The translations under genes were made by a program, and so were the position numbers. Below are positions 8,642-18,780 of a stretch of 64,000 nt of DNA, piece by piece (positions within the stretch are counted from its first letter, which is position 1; each line of letters begins with the position of its first letter). A model generated the notes under the pieces. That model saw only the letters and a program-made list of their open reading frames with translations. It made no database searches and was not told the DNA's origin. Source of the stretch: Shewanella psychrotolerans. Its GTDB lineage: Bacteria; Pseudomonadota; Gammaproteobacteria; Enterobacterales; Shewanellaceae. The stretch spans positions 2,852,001 through 2,916,000 of the forward strand of contig NZ_CP080419.1 in assembly GCF_019457595.1 (NCBI RefSeq), in the 5' to 3' direction.

Positions 8642-10369
8642 CTAAAACGGGAAAAACAGTGGCACAGTAGTGAGTACAATCGCACCATAGGCTAGGCTCA
8701 CAGGCACACCGGCTTTTACAAAATCAATGAGTCGATAACGACCAGCATTGTAAACCATCAAGTTGGTCTGATAACCATAGGGACTAATAAAACTACCACT
8801 GGCGGCGAAGGCAACTGTCATCACAAAAGGTAAAAAATCGACCCCAAAACCTAGGGCAATGCTATAGGCAATCGGAAACATTAGCGCTGCTGCGGCATTA
8901 TTGGTGATCAATTCGGTCATCAGCCAAGTCGCAACGTAGACCAAAAATAACGCCAGCATAAGGTGCTCTTTATCAGCCACGCCTTCGACCCAAATGGCCA
9001 CAAACTGCGCCACGCCGCTATTAACCAAGGCATGAGACAATAAAATAGCCGATGCGACGATTAGCCAGATGTCGACAGGGAAACGGCGAATCACCTCATT
9101 CACATTCAAGCACTGGCTGAAAATTAACACACCGAGCAGCAATAACATCCCTTGCAGCATTTCAATCACACCTGCTGCAGCCAATGCTAATGTCAGCACA
9201 AAACCACCAATTGAGATCCATGCCTTTTTGCCATTGATGCGAGTCTCAGGCTCAACACCACTGATCACAATAAAGTTCTTGCTAATGTTGTGGCGAGTAA
9301 GGAAGTCCTTGCCTACCGCTAACACTAAAAAGTCACCGGCTTTAATGTGAACCTCACCCAGCTTGCCCGAAATCTCTTCACCATCTCGGCGAATCGCCAC
9401 CGCTGCTGCATCAAACAAGGCTCTAAATCCAGCCTTTTTCATGGTCTTGCCCACCAGCACACTTTCTTGCTTGACCACTACTTCGGTGAGGTTTGAGTCC
9501 AGCAGACCATTTTTTTCCGCAAACATCTCCAGCCCTGAAAACTGACTGAGTTGCATCACCTTGGTGATATCACCACTAAAAATAAGCCTGTCACCCAGCT
9601 CCAACACCTCTGTTGGTGTGACCGGACTGATCAATCGACCGTTACGCACCACCTCCACCAGAAACAGTGATTCCAGATGCCTAAGGCCATTGTCCTCTAC
9701 CGAGCGACCAATTAACTCTGAGCCTTCAACCACCTTAGCATCAATAAAATAGCCTTTGGAGCAACTTTCTTCATGGGCGATATTGGGCAAAAAACCAGAT
9801 ACTAGCCTGAGTACCAAGCCACAACCCAATACCAACATGGCACCAATAGCAGTAAAGGAGAAAAACGATAACGAGTGACCCGAAGCATCAATATACATAC
9901 TGTTGACGATGAGGTTGGTCGAGGTGCCTACTAGTGTTAACGTGCCGCCCAATATTGCCGCATAGGAAAGCGGCAATAACAGCTTACTGGCAACATGGTG
10001 AGGATTATTACGGATAGGCGAAAGTAAAGTCGCCACCACCGCGGTATTATTAAGTAGTGCAGAACTCAATGCGGTCATTCCGAAAAGCCGAAGCCAAGTG
10101 GTCTGATAACCACTGACTATCACCTTTGAGGCAATTACGCGCAGCAAGCGAGTTTTCTCTAGGGCAAAAGAGCACAAGATCAGCAGCACCAACGTCACTA
10201 AGCCTGGGTTTGACATGCTCGACAGCAGCTGCTCTTTGGTGACCAAGTTAAAACCAACCAGCACCAGTAGCGTCACGCCAAACACCAGCGAGGGCCGGTT
10301 TTGAAACCGGACTAAGCCCACGATAGTCGCGACAAATATAGCAATGGTGAGATATGCATTTAATGACAT
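8642..10369 (-). CDS. SLC13/DASS-family permease with two TrkA-C domains (likely sulfate uptake)
   Basis: A 575-residue membrane transporter. Two sets of helices flank a soluble centre with two RCK_C (TrkA-C) domains, roughly residues 205-290 and 295-370. The two SNT-type signatures are ALLNNTAVVA with GTSTNLIVN in the first half and ELITNNAAAALMFP with SPYGYQTN in the second. Related proteins transport sulfate or dicarboxylates with sodium. The position between cysN and cysC in an operon for sulfate activation argues for sulfate (or another sulfur oxyanion) as substrate; this is inferred from context. Confidence 0.9.
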   Translation of the reverse strand: MSLNAYLTIAIFVATIVGLVRFQNRPSLVFGVTLLVLVGFNLVTKEQLLSSMSNPGLVTLVLLILCSFALEKTRLLRVIASKVIVSGYQTTWLRLFGMTALSSALLNNTAVVATLLSPIRNNPHHVASKLLLPLSYAAILGGTLTLVGTSTNLIVNSMYIDASGHSLSFFSFTAIGAMLVLGCGLVLRLVSGFLPNIAHEESCSKGYFIDAKVVEGSELIGRSVEDNGLRHLESLFLVEVVRNGRLISPVTPTEVLELGDRLIFSGDITKVMQLSQFSGLEMFAEKNGLLDSNLTEVVVKQESVLVGKTMKKAGFRALFDAAAVAIRRDGEEISGKLGEVHIKAGDFLVLAVGKDFLTRHNISKNFIVISGVEPETRINGKKAWISIGGFVLTLALAAAGVIEMLQGMLLLLGVLIFSQCLNVNEVIRRFPVDIWLIVASAILLSHALVNSGVAQFVAIWVEGVADKEHLMLALFLVYVATWLMTELITNNAAAALMFPIAYSIALGFGVDFLPFVMTVAFAASGSFISPYGYQTNLMVYNAGRYRLIDFVKAGVPVSLAYGAIVLTTVPLFFPF

Positions 10370-10490
10370 AAAAACCTGATACTGACACCTGATACTAAAT
10401 TGGAGCGACGCCGCTCTGGAATAAAATTATTGTACCTATGCTAAGCCATCCATAAAAAAATGGTCTTAGCATTCGGTCACATAACCTCGG

Positions 10491-11900
10491 TTAGGCTTTC
10501 GAAATATCTTTTACGCCCCAATGAGGAAAATGCTTACGGACTAAGGCATTCATCTCCAGCTCAAACTCGGAGATCTCACGCTTCTTGCCTTTGCCAGCAT
10601 CAATCGCTTTACGGATCATTCCCGCACCAACGGTCACATTGGTTAATCTATCGATGATAATAAACGCACCCGTATCTCGGTTGTTGTCATAAGGATCAAA
10701 CTGCAGTGGCTCGGTCACCGAGAAGTGACAGTTACCCATCTCGTTAAGTGCTAACTGCTGAGCTGAGTGCTGGGTTAAGTGATTAATATCGACTTTATAG
10801 TTGATCGCATCGGCATAACCATACACAGCTTTACTGCCATGCTTAATGGCATATTCACGATCCACGCATAGCGGCTCTTCAGTCATCCACACCACATCAG
10901 CTTCAAAATGTGCGCTAGAGTTTGGCTTGTCGTGAGGGCGTACCAACATGTCACCGCGGCTGATATCTATTTCATCGGTTAAGGTTAAGGTTACCGCTTG
11001 CCCTGCCACTGCTTTTTCCAGCTCACCATCGAACGTGACGATAGCCTTGATGCGGCTCTCTTTGCCTGATGGCAAGGCGGCAATCGTATCGCCTACACGA
11101 ATTTCGCCCGACGCAACCGTGCCGCAAAAGCCTCTAAAATCGAGATTAGGACGATTGACATACTGCACCTGAAACCGGAATGACTCGCTTTTATCGTGCT
11201 CAACTGACACAGTATTTAGTAGCTTAAGCAGGGTTGAACCCGGATACCAAGTCATGTGGGTACTTTCATTTACCACGTTATCGCCCTTAAGCGCAGAGAT
11301 TGGCACAAAGCGCACGTCGGTAAAGGCTAAATCTTTGGCAAACTCACGATAATCTTTCTTAATGCTCTGGTACACGCCTTGATCGTAATCCACCGCATCC
11401 ATCTTATTGATAGCGATGATCACATGCTTAATGCCCAGCTGTGAGCAGATATAACTATGACGACGCGTTTGTACCTGCACACCGTGGCGCGCATCGATAA
11501 GAATAATGGCTAAATCAGACGTCGACGCCCCCGTTGCCATGTTACGGGTATATTGTTCGTGGCCAGGAGTATCGGCAATAATAAATTTACGTTGCTCAGT
11601 CGCAAAATAGCGATAAGCCACATCAATGGTGATCCCCTGCTCTCGCTCAGACTGCAAACCATCCACCAGCAGCGCCAAATCAAACGCTTCATCAGTGGTA
11701 TTAAATCGCTTAGAGTCTTTCTCTATCGCCGCCATCTGATCTTCAAAAATCATCTTACTATCAAACAGAAGACGGCCAATGAGGGTCGATTTACCGTCAT
11801 CCACACTGCCACAGGTCAAGATACGCAACATATCTTTGTTTTCATGGAGTTTAAGATAAGACTCGATATCAGTTTGCAATAACGTGTTTTCAGTAGTCAT
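10491..11900 (-). CDS. cysN: Sulfate adenylyltransferase subunit 1 (GTPase)
   Basis: GTP-hydrolysing subunit of ATP sulfurylase; it drives APS formation by CysD. The 469-residue protein is EF-Tu-like with GSVDDGKS at residues 31-38 (G1), DTPGH at 110-114 (G3) and NKMD at 165-168 (G4), then two beta-barrel domains. It lacks the C-terminal APS kinase fusion seen in NodQ-type proteins, consistent with a separate cysC nearby. It lies 65 bp after cysD. Confidence 0.97.
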   Translation of the reverse strand: MTTENTLLQTDIESYLKLHENKDMLRILTCGSVDDGKSTLIGRLLFDSKMIFEDQMAAIEKDSKRFNTTDEAFDLALLVDGLQSEREQGITIDVAYRYFATEQRKFIIADTPGHEQYTRNMATGASTSDLAIILIDARHGVQVQTRRHSYICSQLGIKHVIIAINKMDAVDYDQGVYQSIKKDYREFAKDLAFTDVRFVPISALKGDNVVNESTHMTWYPGSTLLKLLNTVSVEHDKSESFRFQVQYVNRPNLDFRGFCGTVASGEIRVGDTIAALPSGKESRIKAIVTFDGELEKAVAGQAVTLTLTDEIDISRGDMLVRPHDKPNSSAHFEADVVWMTEEPLCVDREYAIKHGSKAVYGYADAINYKVDINHLTQHSAQQLALNEMGNCHFSVTEPLQFDPYDNNRDTGAFIIIDRLTNVTVGAGMIRKAIDAGKGKKREISEFELEMNALVRKHFPHWGVKDISKA

Positions 11901-11965
11901 GGTGTTTCTCTTATTCTGTATATTTAGCAGCGTACTTACGTCTTAGTATTCAATGGAATGACGGA

Positions 11966-12871
11966 TTAAAAGTAACCTTCCATCTTTTTCTTTTCCATCG
12001 AGCCAGAGGAGTCGTTATCAATCACTCGCCCCTGACGTTCAGACGTTGTACACAACAGCATCTCCTGAATAATCTCGGGTAATGTTGTCGCTTGCGACTC
12101 TACCGCTCCCGTTAACGGGTAACAGCCTAAGGTTCTAAAGCGCACCATCTTGTGCTCGACCTCCTCTCCAGGCGCTAGCTCCATACGCTCATCATCAACC
12201 ATGATTAACGTACCGTCGCGCTTAACGACAGGGCGAGGCTCGGCCAAGTACAGTGAGGGGATCTCAATACCTTCAAGGTAGATATATTGCCAAATATCAA
12301 GTTCAGTCCAGTTCGATAGCGGGAACACGCGAATGCTCTCCCCTTTATCCACTTTACCGTTATAGATGTTCCATAATTCAGGACGCTGATTCTTCGGGTC
12401 CCAGCGATGCTTACTATCACGGAAGGAGTAAACACGCTCTTTAGCACGAGACTTCTCTTCATCACGGCGCGCACCACCAAAAGCAGCATCAAAACCATGC
12501 ATATCAAGCGCTTGCTTGAGCCCTTCTGTCTTCATAATATCTGTGTGTTTAGCGCTACCATGGGTAAAGGGAGAGATGTTCATCTCCAGACCGCGTGGGT
12601 TTTTATGAACAATGAGATCAAAGCCGTATTTCTTGGCCATCTGATCGCGAAACGCGATCATCTCTTTAAATTTCCAATTGGTATCAACATGCATTAATGG
12701 AAACGGGATCTTGCCAGGATAGAAGGCTTTTCGAGCCAAATGCAGCAATACAGAAGAGTCTTTGCCGACAGAATAAAGCATCACAGGATTATCAAACTCT
12801 GCGGCAACCTCACGCATGATTTGAATCGATTCAGCTTCGAGTTGTTTCAAGTGAGTGTGAACTGTAGACAT
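11966..12871 (-). CDS. cysD: Sulfate adenylyltransferase subunit 2
   Basis: Catalytic subunit of ATP sulfurylase, making APS from ATP and sulfate. The 301-residue protein has the PP-loop SVGKDS at residues 34-39 and the conserved C-terminal RQGRVIDND and EKKKMEGYF segments. It is the first gene of the minus-strand cysDN-permease-cysC operon. Its upstream region contains a long hexamer repeat about 200 bp from the start codon. Confidence 0.97.
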   Translation of the reverse strand: MSTVHTHLKQLEAESIQIMREVAAEFDNPVMLYSVGKDSSVLLHLARKAFYPGKIPFPLMHVDTNWKFKEMIAFRDQMAKKYGFDLIVHKNPRGLEMNISPFTHGSAKHTDIMKTEGLKQALDMHGFDAAFGGARRDEEKSRAKERVYSFRDSKHRWDPKNQRPELWNIYNGKVDKGESIRVFPLSNWTELDIWQYIYLEGIEIPSLYLAEPRPVVKRDGTLIMVDDERMELAPGEEVEHKMVRFRTLGCYPLTGAVESQATTLPEIIQEMLLCTTSERQGRVIDNDSSGSMEKKKMEGYF

Positions 12872-13195
12872 ATCGACTTCCGTATAATTCCAGTGTTATC
12901 AAGCTTCTAATAACTAATATTGCTAACCCGCAATAGCATTCAGTTCAATCTTGATGCTAAAGCGAATAATCGCAATTGATGTTAGATGGATAATACCAGC
13001 AGTAACTAAATTTAGAAGTTATAGATACACGTTTTTTTATACCAAAAAGAGATATGAAGTAATCGAAATTAAGGTTTGGGTTTGGGTTTGGGTTTGGGTT
13101 TGGGTTTGGGTTTGGGTTTGGGTTTGGGTTTGGGTTTGGGTTTGGGTTTGGGTTTAGCAGAATTACTACATGACAAGTAACTCACAACCAATCCC
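12872..13195. other. Region between rmlA and cysD
   Basis: This 324-bp gap should hold the cysD promoter. I see no confident promoter boxes and no terminator for rmlA. Its main content is the GGTTTG repeat at 13073-13155, listed separately. The plus-strand frame through the repeat encodes only alternating Val-Trp and is an artefact of the repeat. Confidence 0.6.
13073..13155. repeat. Hexanucleotide tandem repeat (GGTTTG)13.8
   Basis: Thirteen exact copies of GGTTTG (13073-13150) plus five bases of a fourteenth. The plus strand therefore carries thirteen-plus GGG runs separated by TTT, a telomere-like arrangement able to form G-quadruplexes. It lies downstream of rmlA and about 200 bp upstream of cysD. 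Confidence 0.97.
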
Positions 13196-14086
13196 TCATT
13201 TACTACTTATCAAAGACATCAAATAATGACCATAGCTATTATTAAGCATCGGGGCAGCGAGACGTTTGATATCATCATCACTTAACCAGCCATTGCGCCA
13301 AGCGATCTCTTCTAAACACGCGACTTTTAAACCTTGCACTGTTTGTATGGTTTGCACAAATGAGGATGCCTGTTGCAGGCTGTCGAACGTCCCTGTATCT
13401 AGCCAGGCAAAACCACGACCCAGTACTTCAACGCGTAACTGACCACACTCCAAATAGGCTTGATTAATTTCGGTAATTTCTAGCTCGCCACGCTTTGAAG
13501 GAGTCAAACTTTTAGCAATATCGATCACTCGACTATCATAAAAATAGAGTCCGGTAACCGCCCAGCTAGACTTCGGGATTATAGGCTTCTCTTCAATTGA
13601 CAGTACGTTAAACGCAGAGTCAAACTCCACCACACCAAAACGCTCGGCTTGATCCACCTGATAGGCAAAGAGGGTCGCCCCCTTTGCATCTTTATCCTTC
13701 ACCCCAGACACTGTGCGTTTTAATGTCTCACTGAACCCTTGGCCATAAAACACATTGTCACCAAGCACTAAACAAACACAGCCATCGCCTATGAACTCTT
13801 CAGCAATAATGAATGCTTGGGCTATCCCTTCAGGTTTTGGCTGTATTTCATAAGATAGCGTGACACCAAAGTCACTACCATCCCCTAACAAACGCTGAAA
13901 TAGATGTTGCTCTTCAGGTGTTGTAATAACAAGAATATCGCGAATCGCCGCAAGCATAAGTACCGAGATAGAGTAATAGATCATCGGCTTGTCATACACA
14001 GGCAGCAACTGTTTAGATACACCTTTAGTGATTGGATACAAGCGTGTTCCAGTTCCTCCAGCTAATACGATACCTTTCACATTCAT
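13196..14086 (-). CDS. rmlA: Glucose-1-phosphate thymidylyltransferase
   Basis: Makes dTDP-glucose from dTTP and glucose-1-phosphate. The 296-residue protein has the nucleotidyltransferase signature [11 protein letters not shown] followed by [15 protein letters not shown], and the [10 protein letters not shown] segment. No rmlB, rmlC or rmlD is in the window, so the dTDP-sugar pathway is completed elsewhere or the gene is a relic. It is the last gene of the polysaccharide locus on this strand. An AAGG Shine-Dalgarno precedes the ATG, and a run of nine G lies 12 nt upstream of the start codon. Confidence 0.95.
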   Translation of the reverse strand: MNVKGIVLAGGTGTRLYPITKGVSKQLLPVYDKPMIYYSISVLMLAAIRDILVITTPEEQHLFQRLLGDGSDFGVTLSYEIQPKPEGIAQAFIIAEEFIGDGCVCLVLGDNVFYGQGFSETLKRTVSGVKDKDAKGATLFAYQVDQAERFGVVEFDSAFNVLSIEEKPIIPKSSWAVTGLYFYDSRVIDIAKSLTPSKRGELEITEINQAYLECGQLRVEVLGRGFAWLDTGTFDSLQQASSFVQTIQTVQGLKVACLEEIAWRNGWLSDDDIKRLAAPMLNNSYGHYLMSLISSK

Positions 14087-14098
14087 CGCCTTGTTTAA

Positions 14099-14107
14099 CC
14101 CCCCCCC
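14099..14107 (-). repeat. Poly-G (G9 on the coding strand) in the rmlA leader
   Basis: Nine consecutive C on the plus strand, reading G9 on the rmlA strand, 12 nt upstream of the start codon and just before its AAGG ribosome-binding site. It is a possible slippage site that would change leader spacing. Confidence 0.85.
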
Positions 14108-14119
14108 TCAACAGCACCT

Positions 14120-14160
14120 AAAACGAAAAATGCTCACATTGTCGAATAAAGTGAACATTT
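14120..14160 (-). terminator. Terminator-like hairpin between galU and rmlA
   Basis: On the minus strand, stem AAATGTTCAC / GTGAGCATTT with one U-G wobble and a 13-nt loop, followed by TTCGTTTT. On the plus strand the same position is a C-A mismatch, so the signal is directional. Only about 33 nt remain before the rmlA start, too few for a separate promoter. Confidence 0.65.
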
Positions 14161-14180
14161 ATAGCTTTAAGCGGTACATC

Positions 14181-15062
14181 TCAACTTAACAGCGCTTGTA
14201 ACTGTTTACGAAACTCATTACCCAGCTTTTCATTACGAAGGCCATATTCAACAAATGCCGCCATATAGCCTAGTTTGTCACCGCAGTCATGGGACTTACC
14301 CGTCATGTTAAATGCTTCAACCGTATCAGACTCAATCAACATATCGATTGCATCGGTAAGCTGAATTTCATCCCCTGCTCCAGCTGGTGTTCTAGCGAGT
14401 AAATCCCAGATTTTTTCAGACAAAACGTAACGACCTACAACCGCTAAGTTAGATGGAGCTTCATCAATCATAGGCTTTTCGACCATCGCCTTAATTACTG
14501 TTGATTCACCAGGTGCGATATCCACTCCGCCACAATCAGCAATCCCATACTTGTTTACTTCATCTAGAGCCACTGGTGCTACCATAATCTGGCTCGTTTG
14601 AGTCACCTTATAATGTTTGATCATCGCTGCCAAATTTTCAGTCTTTTGGTTAGCGGTGTACTCATCTAAAATCACATCGGGTAACACCACTGCGAACGGA
14701 TTATTACCAATACAAGGTTTTGCACAGAGCACGGCATGACCAAGACCTTTTGCTTCCCCTTGACGCACATGCATGATGGTCACATCTTTCGGACAAATAG
14801 ATTGCACTTCGTCGAGTAACTGACGCTTTACACGCTTCTCTAGCGTAGATTCAAGCTCGTAAGACGTATCAAAATGGTTTTCAATGGCATTCTTACTAGC
14901 ATGAGTAACAAGCACAATCTCTTTGACACCTGCCGCAACACATTCATTGACGATATATTGAATAAGCGGCTTATCAACAAGCGGTAACATCTCTTTAGGA
15001 ATAGCTTTTGTCGCGGGAAGCATACGGGTCCCGAGACCTGCAACAGGAATAACAACTTTCAT
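14181..15062 (-). CDS. galU: UTP-glucose-1-phosphate uridylyltransferase
   Basis: Makes UDP-glucose, the substrate of the upstream ugd product. The 293-residue protein starts [19 protein letters not shown], with the second signature [10 protein letters not shown] and the C-terminal [10 protein letters not shown] longer frame starts at 15089, but an AAGGA ribosome-binding site is placed correctly for the ATG at 15062. It is a second copy: another galU ends at 317. A strong hairpin lies three bases upstream of the Shine-Dalgarno and another follows the gene. Confidence 0.96.
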   Translation of the reverse strand: MKVVIPVAGLGTRMLPATKAIPKEMLPLVDKPLIQYIVNECVAAGVKEIVLVTHASKNAIENHFDTSYELESTLEKRVKRQLLDEVQSICPKDVTIMHVRQGEAKGLGHAVLCAKPCIGNNPFAVVLPDVILDEYTANQKTENLAAMIKHYKVTQTSQIMVAPVALDEVNKYGIADCGGVDIAPGESTVIKAMVEKPMIDEAPSNLAVVGRYVLSEKIWDLLARTPAGAGDEIQLTDAIDMLIESDTVEAFNMTGKSHDCGDKLGYMAAFVEYGLRNEKLGNEFRKQLQALLS

Positions 15063-15075
15063 CTTAATCCTTAAG

Positions 15076-15108
15076 ATAAGAAAGCCCAATCTTATTGGGC
15101 TTTCTTAT
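15076..15108 (-). terminator. Strong hairpin between ugd and galU
   Basis: A perfect 15-bp stem (15076-15090 and 15094-15108; core AAGAAAGCCCAAT) with a 3-nt loop. On the minus strand the descending arm ends in TTTCTTAT. It ends only three bases before the galU Shine-Dalgarno, so it is either a leaky terminator for ugd or a leader structure for galU. Confidence 0.75.
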
Positions 15109-15141
15109 TAACTAACAGCAAATCTTAGTCAACCAAATCAG

Positions 15142-16311
15142 CTACATATCATTTCCAAACAGATCTCGAGTATAAACTTTATCAGCAACATCGAGTATCT
15201 CTTCAACCATGCGATTTGACACAATTACATCCGACATACGTTTAAATTCAGCCAAGTCTTTAACAACCCTAGAATGAAAAAATTCTTCATCGTCAAGCAC
15301 TGGCTCATAAACAACGACCTCGATACCTTTAGCCTTTATACGCTTCATAATTCCTTGAATCGACGACGCTCTAAAGTTATCTGAACCACTCTTCATAATT
15401 AAACGATAAATGCCCACTGTCGTTGGGTTTCGCTTTAATATTGACTCTGCTATAAAGTCTTTGCGGGTAGTATTAGCATCAACAATAGCCCCTATCAAAC
15501 AATTAGGTACATCGGCATAATTGGCTCTTAATTGCTTAGTATCTTTCGGCAAACAATATCCACCATAACCAAATGACGGGTTATTGTAGTGACTACCTAT
15601 GCGAGGATCCAGGCCAACACCTTCGATAATCTGCCGTGCATTTAAACCATGAGCTTCGGCGTAGGAATCCAACTCATTAAAATAGGCGACACGCATTGCA
15701 AGATAAGTATTTGAAAACAGTTTAACCGCTTCAGCTTCTGTCGAATCCGTAAATAACAGAGGAATATCCTCCTTAAGGGCCGCCTCTGATAACAGCTTAG
15801 CAAACACAGTGGCACGCTCAGAGCGCTCACCAACAATAATACGGGACGGATGAAGGTTATCGTATAACGCCTTGCCTTCACGTAAAAACTCAGGAGAAAA
15901 AATAACATTATCGCACTTAAATTTTTCACGAACCGATTCGGTAAATCCAACTGGTACAGTAGACTTAATAATGATAACTGTTGCCGGGCTTATTGCTAAC
16001 ACATCCTGAATAACCGCTTCGACAGAATTGGTATTAAAATAGTTCGTTACAGGGTCATAATCCGTTGGCGTAGCAACAATCACATAATCAGCATCTTTAT
16101 AGGCAAATTGCTTATCACAAGTAGCCATCAGGTTTAATGATTTAGTCGCCAAGTAATGTTCGATCTCTTTATCAGCAATTGGCGATTTTCCATCATTGAT
16201 TAACGCGACCTTTTCTTCAATGATATCCACAGCCACAACCTCATTATGCTGCGACAATAATACGGCGTTAGACAGGCCCACATAACCAGTCCCTGCAATA
16301 GCAATTTTCAT
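15142..16311 (-). CDS. ugd: UDP-glucose 6-dehydrogenase
   Basis: Oxidises UDP-glucose to UDP-glucuronate with NAD, a precursor of acidic surface glycans. The 389-residue protein has the NAD-binding GTGYVG at residues 7-12, the central STVPVGFT and FSPEFLREG segments, and the catalytic cysteine Cys253 in [10 protein letters not shown]. The length fits the short bacterial form. It is followed by galU, so both steps from glucose-1-phosphate to UDP-glucuronate are encoded together. Confidence 0.97.
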   Translation of the reverse strand: MKIAIAGTGYVGLSNAVLLSQHNEVVAVDIIEEKVALINDGKSPIADKEIEHYLATKSLNLMATCDKQFAYKDADYVIVATPTDYDPVTNYFNTNSVEAVIQDVLAISPATVIIIKSTVPVGFTESVREKFKCDNVIFSPEFLREGKALYDNLHPSRIIVGERSERATVFAKLLSEAALKEDIPLLFTDSTEAEAVKLFSNTYLAMRVAYFNELDSYAEAHGLNARQIIEGVGLDPRIGSHYNNPSFGYGGYCLPKDTKQLRANYADVPNCLIGAIVDANTTRKDFIAESILKRNPTTVGIYRLIMKSGSDNFRASSIQGIMKRIKAKGIEVVVYEPVLDDEEFFHSRVVKDLAEFKRMSDVIVSNRMVEEILDVADKVYTRDLFGNDM

Positions 16312-16550
16312 TGTTTAAAGCTTCCCAAAAAATAATCTACAAAAGGTAACACTAGCAACCTAAAAAGTCTTGAACCCTTGTTATAAACCGTGATTTTAAC
16401 AACATTCAATATCATCCACTTACTCATTAAAAGTGAACAGCAAAGAAAACAAAGGGTAAGAGTTAGAAATGCGACAAATCAAACAGTGATAATAGCGGTA
16501 CCCATATATTTTGAACTAGTGAAAAGTAGAAATTCCATCAAGCAAAAGTG

Positions 16551-18515
16551 TTAAGAGACGAGGTTAACTACCTTACTTGTCTTGTCCTGTGAAATTGCTT
16601 TAGCTTGCCACACTAAATCACATATACCGTCAGTAGGGCTAAAGCCTGTAGGCGTATTGATCAATAAATCACGAATACCCTCGTGGTCAAAATTGTGACA
16701 GGCCATATCAAGTCGGCTTAAAATAGGTTCTAAATCAGCCCATGATAAACATAGCTCATTCGCGGTCATAATTCGCTCATGTTCAGTCCCAGTCACATCA
16801 TCCCCAATCAGTAGCTCCTCATATAACTTTTCACCAGGGCGTAAACCTGTAAATTCAATTGAAATATCCCCATCTGGATGGGTCGAATCCTTTACTTCAA
16901 AACCACTTAACCGGATCATTTTAGACGCAAGATCTACAATTTTTACTGACTTACCCATATCAAGAACAAACACATCCCCTCCTTTACCCATTGCACCAGC
17001 TTGAATCACAAGCTGTGAAGCTTCCGGAATAGTCATGAAGAAACGAGTAATCTCTGGGTGCGTGACTGTAACCGGTCCACCTAGGGCAATTTGCTTTTTA
17101 AATAATGGAACTACGGAGCCGGATGAACCCAAAACATTACCAAAGCGAACCATACAAAACCGAGTATTATGAGACTCATCAGCTAGAGCTTGTAGTACCA
17201 ACTCAGCCATTCGCTTTGTTGTTCCCATAATGTTTGTAGGCCTAACCGCTTTATCGGTCGATATGAGTACAAACGTCTCAACATTTGCGGCAATAGCGGC
17301 CTTTGCAGTATATAGAGTACCAAATACATTATTGCGTACTCCCTCCACAACATTCTGCTCAACAAGTGGGACATGCTTATAAGCTGCAGCATGATAAACA
17401 GTCTGAACCCTAAACACTTCCATCACAGCTTGAACGCGATTTTCACGTTGAACAGATCCGAGCATAGGAACGATTTTAACATCAATGTCCAATTGCTTAG
17501 CTGTAGAAATAAGTTGTTTTTCAATTGCGTATAAACCGAATTCAGAAATTTCAAACAGCACTAACTTCTTAGGTTGAAGTATCAATATCTGGCGACACAA
17601 CTCAGACCCAATTGAACCACCAGCACCAGTGACCATAACAACTTTGCCTGTGATATTTGCAGTCATAAGTTCCCTTCTCGGAGCGACTGCGTCTCTACCT
17701 AGCAGATCGTCAATCTCAACCTCTTTAATATCACTGTATAGCTTATTTCCACTCACTAGATCAGCCATCGAAGGTAGAGTTAAGATTTGTACAGCCAGCG
17801 GTTCCAAAGACAATATAATGTCTTGTCTTCTCGATCGTGAAGCGCTCGGCAACGCCAAGAGTACTTTAGTCGCTTTTTTCTCTCGAATCAGTTTTTTGAT
17901 AATGGAAGGTGAATGAACATGTACACCTTGGATAACAGTACCATGCAAACTCGCATCATCATCAACAAAGGCAAAAGGATAATATTCATGACTCTGCACT
18001 AATGCCGTCATTAATTGTCGGCCCGCGACACCAGCACCATAAATGACAACTGGTTCACCGATACGCTTCAAGCCTGTGCCAACAAGTGAGCGAATAAATG
18101 CCCTAGAGCCACCGACAAATATCAATGCAAAAGCAGCATATATAACGGGAACTGTACGTGGAATAGGTATTTTAAAAAAATAAGATATAAGTACTAATGA
18201 AACAGTAGAAAAAAACACCCCCCAAAATATAGCATCTAATGCTTGAAAACCAAGATAGCGAAGAACAGTTCGATATAGACCTAATCGATAAAACCCCAAA
18301 ATACTGATAGGAATTAACGAAAACCCTAAAGCCCAAAAATCCCCTAGAGAGAGAATATTAACAACATCCAATCGAACAAATAATGCACACCAAAACGCTG
18401 TCAATAGAAATAGAGAGTCAAGAAGCATACTGACAACACGTTTATGGGAGCGCTTCAAAGAAAATAGGAACTTCAAAAAATCTGAATTTCGTTCAAGATT
18501 TGCATGATTTAGCAT
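16551..18515 (-). CDS. UDP-N-acetylglucosamine 4,6-dehydratase, membrane-bound (PglF/WbpM/CapD family)
   Basis: A 654-residue protein with four N-terminal transmembrane helices (within residues 28-140), a first Rossmann domain (VVIYGAGVAGRQL near 156), and a second short-chain dehydrogenase domain with GAGGSIG at 297-303. The catalytic set is Thr420-Asp421-Lys422, Met430 and Lys434; Met replaces the usual Tyr, as in this family. It converts UDP-GlcNAc to the 4-keto-6-deoxy sugar. With the aminotransferase, acetyltransferase and sugar transferase at 18781-21190 it would complete a UDP-bacillosamine-type pathway. A terminator separates it from the aminotransferase gene, so it probably has its own promoter. 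Confidence 0.93.
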   Translation of the reverse strand: MLNHANLERNSDFLKFLFSLKRSHKRVVSMLLDSLFLLTAFWCALFVRLDVVNILSLGDFWALGFSLIPISILGFYRLGLYRTVLRYLGFQALDAIFWGVFFSTVSLVLISYFFKIPIPRTVPVIYAAFALIFVGGSRAFIRSLVGTGLKRIGEPVVIYGAGVAGRQLMTALVQSHEYYPFAFVDDDASLHGTVIQGVHVHSPSIIKKLIREKKATKVLLALPSASRSRRQDIILSLEPLAVQILTLPSMADLVSGNKLYSDIKEVEIDDLLGRDAVAPRRELMTANITGKVVMVTGAGGSIGSELCRQILILQPKKLVLFEISEFGLYAIEKQLISTAKQLDIDVKIVPMLGSVQRENRVQAVMEVFRVQTVYHAAAYKHVPLVEQNVVEGVRNNVFGTLYTAKAAIAANVETFVLISTDKAVRPTNIMGTTKRMAELVLQALADESHNTRFCMVRFGNVLGSSGSVVPLFKKQIALGGPVTVTHPEITRFFMTIPEASQLVIQAGAMGKGGDVFVLDMGKSVKIVDLASKMIRLSGFEVKDSTHPDGDISIEFTGLRPGEKLYEELLIGDDVTGTEHERIMTANELCLSWADLEPILSRLDMACHNFDHEGIRDLLINTPTGFSPTDGICDLVWQAKAISQDKTSKVVNLVS

Positions 18516-18691
18516 ATAACACTACTTTAGTAAACCCACGAGCCCGCACGACTATAGCGCAAGGCACATAGAGACATAATAAAAACAAGTAAGCCTACCA
18601 CATAAGAATACCAAACACACTAACATAAACCATCCAATATGCACGGATTAATCCTACTATTCACTAAAAGCAATGAACTAAGATTTGCATA

Positions 18692-18727
18692 CATAAAAAG
18701 GAGAATGCTTACCCAACATCCTCCTTT
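18692..18727 (-). terminator. Rho-independent terminator after the aminotransferase gene
   Basis: On the minus strand, stem AAAGGAGGATG / CATTCTCCTTT (11 bp with one G-U pair) and a 9-nt loop, followed by TTTTT. Confidence 0.8.
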
Positions 18728-18780
18728 ATTAACTCTTACGACGCAGTCAAAACTGATTTCCTGAATGTACGAGTAAGTAG

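Noticed and set aside
13073..13155. CRISPR array or satellite with spacers
   Set aside because: The units are six bases and continuous, with no spacers and no cas genes nearby.
12951..13157. Plus-strand frame of 68 codons ending in alternating Val-Trp
   Set aside because: It is only the translation of the GGTTTG repeat; no ribosome-binding site and no plausible protein.
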